DNA of 10,682 nucleotides from an uncultured Prevotella sp. (GTDB lineage Bacteria > Bacteroidota > Bacteroidia > Bacteroidales > Bacteroidaceae), in NCBI GenBank assembly GCA_900769275.1, contig CAAGGA010000027.1, positions 1 through 10,682 on the forward strand, written 5' to 3'. The position numbers and the translations under genes were made by a program. A model generated the notes under the pieces. The model was given only the letters and a program-made list of their open reading frames with translations. It ran no database searches and had not been told where the DNA came from. Every line of letters starts with the position of its first letter. The first letter of the stretch is position 1. Shown here in pieces: positions 1-4,677 of the stretch.

Positions 1-132
1 AGACTTTACATCAAGGGCTCGGAGAGACCTGTACGACACAAAGGTTGTTTTTTATGTTTTCTTCAAACCCTCCCAACCAGGCACTACTCCCTATTTGGTG
101 GCGCATTGACGAAGTCAGGTAAAAGTTTATAA
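1..132 (+). pseudogene. Possible 3' end of an unidentified gene cut by the window edge
   Basis: Frame 1 is open from the first base to a TAA at 130-132 and encodes about 43 residues beginning RLYIKGSERPVRHKG. I do not recognise the product. The other two + frames are also open for over 100 bases, so the open frame alone is weak evidence for coding. The one contextual hint is that an octamer-array element begins 4 bases after this stop, and the family A elements elsewhere in the window also sit close to stop codons. The type 'pseudogene' is used only because the entry is partial; no damage is seen. The stretch could equally be non-coding. Confidence 0.2.
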
Positions 133-135
133 TGG

Positions 136-231
136 GGTTATACGGTTATGCGGTTGTGCGGAGGTATGTGAAGCCTATTATTGTATCTTCCGCATAACCG
201 TAAAACCGCATAACCGTATAACCGTATAACC
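136..231. repeat. Octamer-array palindrome, family B copy 1
   Basis: The left arm has three 8-bp units (GGTTATAC, GGTTATGC, GGTTGTGC) plus GG at 136-161. A 28-nt core follows at 162-189. The right arm has five complementary units (CCGCATAA, CCGTAAAA, CCGCATAA, CCGTATAA, CCGTATAA) plus CC at 190-231. The arms can pair in several registers with some mismatches. The core is unlike the cores of the two other family B copies, so membership rests on the units. Unlike those copies it lies upstream of the nearest promoter candidate and not within a leader. Confidence 0.8.
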
Positions 232-275
232 AACCCAATATACATCACTCTATACACAAGTATATACATGAATGT

Positions 276-307
276 CTTGCATTCGGGAGGAAAATGTTGT
301 AATTTTG
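276..307 (+). promoter_or_regulatory. Bacteroidetes-type promoter for the M15 peptidase gene
   Basis: TAATTTTG at 300-307 fits the Bacteroidetes -7 consensus TAnnTTTG. CTTG at 276-279 is a near match to the -33 TTTG box, with a 20-bp spacer. It would give a leader of about 95 nt before the peptidase start at 409 and could drive the three-gene + strand module. This is inferred from sequence only. Confidence 0.5.
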
Positions 308-330
308 CAAACGAAAACAATGACACGGAC

Positions 331-381
331 ATCTGAAAGACACAGGTATCAGGAAGACATACATATCAGGAAGACACACAC
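331..381 (+). repeat. Three 17-nt direct repeats in the peptidase leader
   Basis: Three adjacent units start at 331, 348 and 365 with consensus ATCaGgAAGACAyACAt. The second and third are nearly identical and the first is more diverged. They lie between the predicted promoter and the start codon, so they would be transcribed. Their role, if any, is unknown; replication slippage alone could explain them. Confidence 0.6.
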
Positions 382-408
382 ACATTATATTATTTAATAG
401 TCATTACC

Positions 409-936
409 ATGAATACACAGATTACTCAACTTTTACCCTACAATGGAGCGTCTCTGCTCACCGTAGAGAATGACTTGGAGACGGGCAATCCTTTTGACCC
501 CGACATGCTGCTCTCTCCACATTTCACTCTTGGAGAGTTTCTCCGCTCCGGCACTGCCATCCGCCTTGGCATAGAGAACGTGCCGAGCCTGGACGAGGTG
601 GAACGTATGCGCCAGCTTTGCCTTAATGTCCTGGAACCGCTTTGCAGGCAGTTTGGCAAGATACGCATCACAAGCGGTTTCCGCACCTACGCCCTGAATG
701 AGGCGGTGGGCGGTGCACGGCAGTCGCAGCATCTCTATGGTGAGGCAGCAGACATCCATGTGGGCAATAATGAGGTAGGCAGGAAGATGTACGACTTCAT
801 CATGGCGAACGTCGAGTTTGACCAGATGCTGCTTGAGGTGAAGGGCAAGCACAAGGTTATCCATTGCCTGCATATCTCTTACCGCTCTGAACGGGGCAAG
901 AACAGACGTTCTGCTCGGATGGAGTATTCTGTTTAG
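409..936 (+). CDS. M15-family D,D-peptidase-like peptidoglycan hydrolase
   Basis: This 175-residue protein resembles the Peptidase_M15_3 type of zinc D-Ala-D-Ala carboxypeptidase or endolysin, which cuts peptide bonds in peptidoglycan stems. The zinc site is visible: SQHLYGEAADI (106-116) gives His108 and Asp115 in the SxHxxGxAxD pattern, and LHISY (154-158) gives His155. Glu143 in FDQMLLE is the likely catalytic base. ITSGFRT (87-93) and the N-terminal SPHFTLGEFLRSG (36-48) are also typical. No signal peptide or membrane segment is seen, so export would need a partner or another route, as for phage endolysins. It is followed by an HU-like gene and a smalltalk peptide gene, a grouping seen in Bacteroidales. 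The start follows a promoter and a 5' leader without a clear Shine-Dalgarno. The family call is secure; the physiological role is not. Confidence 0.85.
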   Translation: MNTQITQLLPYNGASLLTVENDLETGNPFDPDMLLSPHFTLGEFLRSGTAIRLGIENVPSLDEVERMRQLCLNVLEPLCRQFGKIRITSGFRTYALNEAVGGARQSQHLYGEAADIHVGNNEVGRKMYDFIMANVEFDQMLLEVKGKHKVIHCLHISYRSERGKNRRSARMEYSV

Positions 937-1036
937 TTTTGTTGTTTGGTTGTTTGGTTGTTTAGTTGGCTGTGGCTCAATGGAGTCGAATGCTATCAAC
1001 CAGACAACCAAACAACAAAACAAAAAAACAACCAAA
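937..1036. repeat. Octamer-array palindrome, family A copy 1
   Basis: It begins at the base after the peptidase stop codon. The left arm has four 8-bp units at 937-968 (TTTTGTTG, TTTGGTTG twice, TTTAGTTG). The core at 969-996 is 28 nt and contains TGTGGCTCAA and GAGTCGAATGCTAT. The right arm has five units at 997-1036, mainly CAACCAAA, with one degenerate A-rich unit. It separates the peptidase and HU genes and could form a hairpin in their transcript. It may act as an intercistronic processing, stability or attenuation element; this is inference. Confidence 0.85.
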
Positions 1037-1076
1037 CAAAAATTTTTACATTTAACCTTTTAATTTTTTTACCATT

Positions 1077-1523
1077 ATGGCACTACTTTACAAAATCGTT
1101 CGTGACAATCGTAAGGATTCTAACAATCTCTACTACGGTAGAGCAGTACAAATCAACAGCATCTCTACTGAGGGGCTTGCTGACATCATCCAGCGCAACT
1201 GTACTCTGAAGAAGAGTGACGTGCTCGCTGTCATCAGTGAACTCGTGGAGGTCATGACCGACCAGCTCCAGAACTCTGTCACCGTGAAGCTCGACGGCTT
1301 CGGCACTTTCAAGATTGGTCTGAAGACTGTGGGCGCTGACAAGCCGGAGAACTTCAGTATCTCCCGCAATGTTACCGGGCTTCGCGTCAATTTCCTCAGT
1401 GAGGGTAGGAAGGATGTGGCTACCAACAAGGTGACCCGCACTTTCCTGCAGGGTGCTACTCTCCAGAAGTACGACCCTACCAAGGTCTATTCTTCTGAGT
1501 CTGCTTCTGCTTCTCAGGATTAA
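1077..1523 (+). CDS. HU-related histone-like DNA-binding protein, long form
   Basis: This 148-residue protein belongs to the HU-related group common in Bacteroidales. It is much longer than classical HU (about 90 residues). The HU core is recognisable: the helical segment ADIIQRNCTLKKSDVLAVIS, the VTVKLDGFGTFKIGL turn matching the HU GFGTF signature, and LRVNFLSEGRKDV matching the strand that follows the DNA-binding arm in HU. The N-terminal MALLYKIVRDNR strand and the Ser/Ala-rich tail (SSESASASQD) are extensions beyond HU. The likely role is binding or bending DNA in the nucleoid; the specific target is unknown. It lies 140 bp after the peptidase gene and 144 bp before the smalltalk gene on the same strand, each gap filled by an octamer-array element. 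The ATG at 1077 is preceded by an AT-rich stretch without a Shine-Dalgarno. Confidence 0.85.
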   Translation: MALLYKIVRDNRKDSNNLYYGRAVQINSISTEGLADIIQRNCTLKKSDVLAVISELVEVMTDQLQNSVTVKLDGFGTFKIGLKTVGADKPENFSISRNVTGLRVNFLSEGRKDVATNKVTRTFLQGATLQKYDPTKVYSSESASASQD

Positions 1524-1551
1524 TCTTTTCTTTTCTCAGGATAATTTTTTA

Positions 1552-1627
1552 TCAAGAATTACAGAATTTAAGAATTTTCTGTGATTGAGTCTCAATTAGC
1601 GAAATTCTTTAATTCTGTAATTCTTGA
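1552..1627. repeat. Octamer-array palindrome, family C
   Basis: The left arm at 1553-1576 has three 8-bp units (CAAGAATT, ACAGAATT, TAAGAATT). The right arm at 1603-1626 has three complementary units (AATTCTTT, AATTCTGT, AATTCTTG). Extended by one base on each side, the arms pair at 25 of 26 positions (1552-1577 with 1602-1627). The 24-nt loop holds its own palindrome, ATTGAGTCTCAAT. An A-rich tract and then the smalltalk start follow. The stem is long and AT-rich, so it is not a typical GC-rich intrinsic terminator, and on the + strand it is followed by A and not T. Confidence 0.85.
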
Positions 1628-1652
1628 AAAAAAATAAAAATAAAAATAAAAA

Positions 1653-1660
1653 AAGGAGGA
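1653..1660 (+). promoter_or_regulatory. Strong Shine-Dalgarno for the smalltalk gene
   Basis: AAGGAGGA ends 7 nt before the ATG at 1668, a near-perfect match to the anti-Shine-Dalgarno at good spacing, in an A-rich unstructured context. The neighbouring genes lack such a site and Bacteroidetes generally rely little on one. It decides the start codon of this very short gene. Confidence 0.8.
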
Positions 1661-1667
1661 AAAAGTT

Positions 1668-1760
1668 ATGAAGAAAGAGACATGGAAGATGGTGATACAG
1701 ATGCTGATATCTGTATTGACAGCCATAGCCACTACGCTCGGCATTACGAGTTGCATGTAG
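1668..1760 (+). CDS. Smalltalk family peptide (30 residues)
   Basis: The peptide starts MKKETWKMVIQ and ends GITSCM. It matches the Bacteroidetes 'smalltalk protein' family, a family of very small proteins of unknown function usually found beside HU-like and peptidoglycan-amidase genes. Residues 1-7 are charged (MKKETWK) and residues about 8-26 form one hydrophobic segment rich in Ile, Leu, Ala and Thr, so it probably sits in the inner membrane with the N-terminus in the cytoplasm. The end, Ile-Thr-Ser-Cys, fits a lipobox; if processed, only Cys-Met would remain as the mature part. The strong Shine-Dalgarno and the family resemblance support translation despite the short length. The amidase gene often found next to this family is absent here; the M15 peptidase upstream may take its place. 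Export, lysis or signalling roles are speculation. Confidence 0.85.
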   Translation: MKKETWKMVIQMLISVLTAIATTLGITSCM

Positions 1761-1809
1761 GGCTTGACGGGAAGGGCTGACGGAGAGATGTGTGTGTGTC
1801 AGTGGGTGA

Positions 1810-2424
1810 CTACAGTTTGAAGAAAGCAGCGAGTTTCTCCACGGCTCTTCCTCGATGCGAGATGCTGTTCTTGGCTTCGGCATCCATCTCGGCGAAGGTG
1901 GTGTCGTAGCCCTCGGGCTGGAAGATGGGGTCGTAACCGAAGCCCTCCGTGCCATGCCGTGATTCCGTGATACGTCCGTTGACGATACCCTCAAACTGGT
2001 ATTTCTTACCATCGTAGATGAGGGCTATGACGGTGCGGAAGCGGGCTTTGCGTTCGTCGCCCTTCTTCCCTTCCAGTTTGCGCAGCACCTTGTCCATATT
2101 GGCCTGAGAGTCGTGGTCCTTGCCGTTCTCGCTTGCGTAGCGTGCGCTATATACCCCGGGTTCTCCTCCGAGGGCTTCTATCTCAAGCCCCGTGTCGTCA
2201 GCGAAGCAGTCGAAGCCGTAGAAGCGGTTGATATATTCGGCTTTCTCCATGGCATTGCTTTCGAGGGTGTCGTGCGTCTCAGGCAGTTCGTCGAAGCATC
2301 CCACTTCCTTGAGCGAGCGTACCTCGAAGCGGTTGCCGAGGATGGCGCGCACCTCTTCCAGTTTGTGTGCGTTGTTTGTGGCGAAGACGATGATAGGTTT
2401 CTGTCCCTTCACCTTTATTTTCAT
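1810..2424 (-). other. rdgB: RdgB domain with possible internal start
   Basis: An ATG at 2424-2422 lies in the linker between DUF2179 and RdgB. Translation from it would give a 204-residue protein beginning MKIKVKGQKPIIVFATNN, close to the length of stand-alone RdgB (about 195-200). No Shine-Dalgarno precedes it. All substrate and metal-binding motifs of the family are inside this segment, so the domain should be active whether made alone or tethered to the membrane. The adjacent paralogue has Ala in place of this Met, so internal initiation is not conserved between the copies. Confidence 0.6.
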
Positions 2425-3300
2425 GAAATCGAAGCCTTCGCCATATACGCTCTGTGCATTCATTATGGAGACGAAAGCTGTAGGATCCACACGCTTTACG
2501 ATTTCCATCACCTCATGAGAGTTCCGCTTTGTGCATACGCACATGAGCACCTTACGCTCCGTCTTTGTCCACCATCCGAAGCCGTCGATGACGGTAAGCC
2601 CGAAACCGGCTTTCGTGATGGCGTCGGCAATGGCGGAGTAATTGCGTGAGAAGATATGCACTACGAGCGACTGGTGGAAGCGGCGCGTGGCGTAGTCGAG
2701 TGTTATTGCCGATATGACGAGCAGTACGAGTCCGAAGATTATCTTCCTCACGTCGTGCAGCACGAAGTATGAACTGCCTACGATGAGTATGTCGATGAAC
2801 ATCAGGGCTTGTCCGATGGAGACGTCACGGTATTTGTTGACGACGGCGGCTATGATGTCGGTGCCTCCTGTCGAGCCGTTGAAGTTGAAGCACAGTGCGA
2901 GGGCGAAGCCTTCGATGAGTGCGCAGAGGAGGCATCCCATGAATGCTTCGTTTTCTCCGAGGATAAAGGGCAGTTCGTGGGTCACGGGGTCTTCGAGTGC
3001 TCTCTGGCATACCCATAGCCAGAAGGTGATGAGTCCGAAGCCCCACAGCGACTTGAGACTGAATTTCCATCCGAGGATTTTCGCCGAGGAGACAAGGAGT
3101 ATGGTGTTGAGTATGGCGTATGACACCTCTATCTCCAGTCCTGTGGCATAGAAGATGAGTGCCGAGATACCTGCGAGGCCTCCTGTGGTCAGTTTGTAGG
3201 GGAGCATGAAGGCTGTCACTCCTATGGCGTAGAGGAGGGTGCCTATGGCTACCACTGCGTAGTCCCTTGTTTCTTTCAGGATTGCTGATGTATTTGGCAT
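1810..3300 (-). CDS. rdgB: YitT-type membrane protein fused to RdgB/HAM1 non-canonical purine NTP pyrophosphatase
   Basis: One uninterrupted frame of 496 residues. Residues 1-210 form a YitT-like multispan membrane domain with the conserved FMLPYKLTTGGLAG, GSTGGTDIIA and NKYRDVSIGQ motifs. Residues about 215-291 match DUF2179, ending GEGF as the family does. Residues about 300-496 are a complete RdgB: ATNNAHK (307-313), ESNAMEKA, ADDTGLE (367-373), PGVYSARYA, GFGYDPIF and KNSISHRGRA. RdgB hydrolyses dITP, ITP and XTP to monophosphates, keeping deaminated purines out of nucleic acids. The function of YitT is unknown; transport is presumed. AAAGGAA lies 6 nt before the chosen start at 3300; an upstream in-frame Met at 3546 overlaps the preceding gene and yields an implausible Arg/His-rich extension. 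Met293 could begin a separate 204-residue RdgB, so either a true fusion or two products is possible. The paralogue upstream favours a fusion. Confidence 0.8.
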   Translation of the reverse strand: MPNTSAILKETRDYAVVAIGTLLYAIGVTAFMLPYKLTTGGLAGISALIFYATGLEIEVSYAILNTILLVSSAKILGWKFSLKSLWGFGLITFWLWVCQRALEDPVTHELPFILGENEAFMGCLLCALIEGFALALCFNFNGSTGGTDIIAAVVNKYRDVSIGQALMFIDILIVGSSYFVLHDVRKIIFGLVLLVISAITLDYATRRFHQSLVVHIFSRNYSAIADAITKAGFGLTVIDGFGWWTKTERKVLMCVCTKRNSHEVMEIVKRVDPTAFVSIMNAQSVYGEGFDFMKIKVKGQKPIIVFATNNAHKLEEVRAILGNRFEVRSLKEVGCFDELPETHDTLESNAMEKAEYINRFYGFDCFADDTGLEIEALGGEPGVYSARYASENGKDHDSQANMDKVLRKLEGKKGDERKARFRTVIALIYDGKKYQFEGIVNGRITESRHGTEGFGYDPIFQPEGYDTTFAEMDAEAKNSISHRGRAVEKLAAFFKL

Positions 3301-3335
3301 GGATGGTTCCTTTCTTTTTTTCTTTCTTCTTTCTT

Positions 3336-4556
3336 TTATTGCTTGTTTTTCAGCAGGAAGGCTGTGGTGTCTTCGAGGGAGGTGAAGCGGTAGGTGTTGC
3401 CTTTGTTGAGGAGGCAGAAGGCTTTCCGTTCGCCTTGGGTGCAGAGGGCGAAGGAGTCGAAGCCGTAGTATTTGTTGATGTAGCGTACTTTCTCTTGTGC
3501 GTTCTTCTCTATCGTGTCGTGCGTCTGCGGCAGGGGTGTGTGGCATCCTATGTCGCTGAGCGACCTTACTTCGTATGCTTCGCTGAGGAGGTCACGGGCT
3601 TTCGTGATGAGTATCTGGTCGTCGGTGGCGAAGACGATGATGGGTTTCTGGTCCTTGAGTTTTGTCTTTGCCACGTCAAAGCCTTCTCCATAGACGTTGG
3701 TGACGTTGCTGACGGAGAAGAAAGCGTATGGGTCCACTCGCTTGATGGCTCGCATGATGATGTCCTGATAGCGTTTGGAGCAGATGCAGACGAGCACCTT
3801 TCTCTCCGTCTTGGTGTACCACCCGAAACCGTCGAGGACTGTCGTACCGAAGCCTTCCTCGTTGATTTCGTCCGCTATGCGGGAGTAGTTGCGTGAGAAT
3901 ATCTCGAAGCGCACTGCCTGATGTATGCGTCTGGTCGATGTGTCGAGTGTGACGGCGCATACTATCATCATGACGTAGCCGTAGATGACTCGTTCCACGT
4001 CGTGGAAGACGAAGTAGCAGCTGGAGATGATAAGTATGTCGCAGAGGAGTATGATTTGCCCGAGACTCACGTCCCTGTATTTATTCAGGATAGCCGCAAT
4101 GATGTCTGTGCCTCCCGTGGAGCCATGGTTCTCGAAGCAGATGCTGAGTCCTATGCCGCAGATGATAGGTCCGAGGATGCACGCCATGAATATCTGGTCG
4201 CCGCAGACCATGGGCCATTTGTTGATGCCCTCGCAGAGTATCATTTGCCAGATGGAGTACCATACGGTGGATGATACGACGCCTGCTATCGTCTTGAAGC
4301 AGAATTTCCATCCCAATATCTTTATCGCAAGGATGAGGAAGCAGGAGTTGATGAATCCGTAGCTGACATAGACGGGAATCCCGGTGGCGTAGTATATGAT
4401 GGAAGCCACGCCGCTGACACCTCCTGTGGTAAGTCCGTATGGAAGCATAAACACCGATACGCCGCCAGTGTAGAGCAGCGTACCGATGCATATCATGACG
4501 TAGTCGCGTATTTCATAGAAAGCCGCCGACTTCTTCCTGATTAGTTTGTCGTTCAT
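3336..4556 (-). CDS. YitT-type membrane protein with degenerate, truncated RdgB-like tail
   Basis: A 406-residue tandem paralogue of the next gene. Residues 1-295 are a complete YitT plus DUF2179 unit: FMLPYGLTTGGVSG, GSTGGTDIIA, NKYRDVSLGQ, DGFGWYTKTERKVL and a terminal GEGF. Residues 304-406 align with RdgB from QKPIIVFAT through THDTIEKNAQEK and YYGFDSFA, then jump to ERKA-FCLLNKGNTYRF, which corresponds to a later strand (ERKARF...DGKKYQF) of the intact copy. The catalytic ADDTGLE and PGVYSARY segments are deleted, the FGYDP and SHRGRA segments are missing from the end, and the ATNNxxK motif is changed to ATDDQIL. Pyrophosphatase activity is therefore unlikely; a residual binding or structural role is possible. 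The start at 4556 is chosen because the Met at 4610 lies in octamer repeat DNA. The gene ends 35 bp before the next start, so the two are probably co-transcribed, perhaps with leuS. Confidence 0.8.
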   Translation of the reverse strand: MNDKLIRKKSAAFYEIRDYVMICIGTLLYTGGVSVFMLPYGLTTGGVSGVASIIYYATGIPVYVSYGFINSCFLILAIKILGWKFCFKTIAGVVSSTVWYSIWQMILCEGINKWPMVCGDQIFMACILGPIICGIGLSICFENHGSTGGTDIIAAILNKYRDVSLGQIILLCDILIISSCYFVFHDVERVIYGYVMMIVCAVTLDTSTRRIHQAVRFEIFSRNYSRIADEINEEGFGTTVLDGFGWYTKTERKVLVCICSKRYQDIIMRAIKRVDPYAFFSVSNVTNVYGEGFDVAKTKLKDQKPIIVFATDDQILITKARDLLSEAYEVRSLSDIGCHTPLPQTHDTIEKNAQEKVRYINKYYGFDSFALCTQGERKAFCLLNKGNTYRFTSLEDTTAFLLKNKQ

Positions 4557-4558
4557 AG

Positions 4559-4674
4559 TTTTGTTGTTTTGTTGTTTTGTTGTTTTGTTGTTTAGTTGTA
4601 TGTGGCGCAAATGAGTCGAATACTATCAACCAAACAACCAAACAACTAAACAACCAAACAACTAAACAACTAAA
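4559..4674. repeat. Octamer-array palindrome, family A copy 2
   Basis: Five left units occupy 4559-4598 (TTTTGTTG four times, then TTTAGTTG). The 28-nt core is 4599-4626, with TGTGGCGCAA and GAGTCGAATACTAT. Six right units occupy 4627-4674, alternating CAACCAAA and CAACTAAA. The element fills almost the whole 121-bp gap between the leuS stop (4678) and the YitT start (4556), ending 3 nt from the stop. Left and right units are not fully complementary (TTTTGTTG against CAACCAAA or CAACTAAA), so each arm has drifted or expanded separately. Confidence 0.85.
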
Positions 4675-4677
4675 ACC

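Noticed and set aside
97..120. Further family A core at the left edge (GTGGCGCATTGA)
   Set aside because: The resemblance to GTGGCGCAATTGA is close over 12 bases, but there are no flanking octamer arrays and the rest of the core does not align; probably chance or a very decayed copy.
136..231. CRISPR-like or clustered direct repeats
   Set aside because: The units are 8 bp, back to back without spacers, and change to the complementary sense across a core. This is not CRISPR architecture and no cas genes are present.
138..332. 64-residue open frame on the - strand
   Set aside because: Most of it runs through the octamer repeats, it has no recognisable domain, and a + strand promoter overlaps it.
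946..1209. 87-residue + strand open frame between the peptidase and HU genes
   Set aside because: It begins inside the family A repeat and overlaps the HU gene in another frame; the translation is low complexity.
1761..1809. Terminator between the convergent smalltalk and rdgB genes
   Set aside because: The 49-bp gap shows only a short GT run and no stem followed by T residues on either strand.
3301..3546. Longer start for the YitT-RdgB fusion at 3546
   Set aside because: The extension overlaps the 3' end of the upstream gene and encodes an Arg/His/Leu-rich shadow; the start at 3300 has a ribosome binding site and the expected YitT N-terminus.
4557..4610. Longer start for the first YitT gene at 4610
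   Set aside because: The 18 extra residues are encoded by the octamer array (repeated Asn, Lys, Thr, Gln); Met at 4556 gives a normal YitT start.
4559..4674. Intrinsic terminator ending leuS transcription
   Set aside because: The arms are AT-rich and imperfectly paired, no T-run follows in the leuS sense, and the following genes lack a clear promoter of their own, so read-through is at least as likely.
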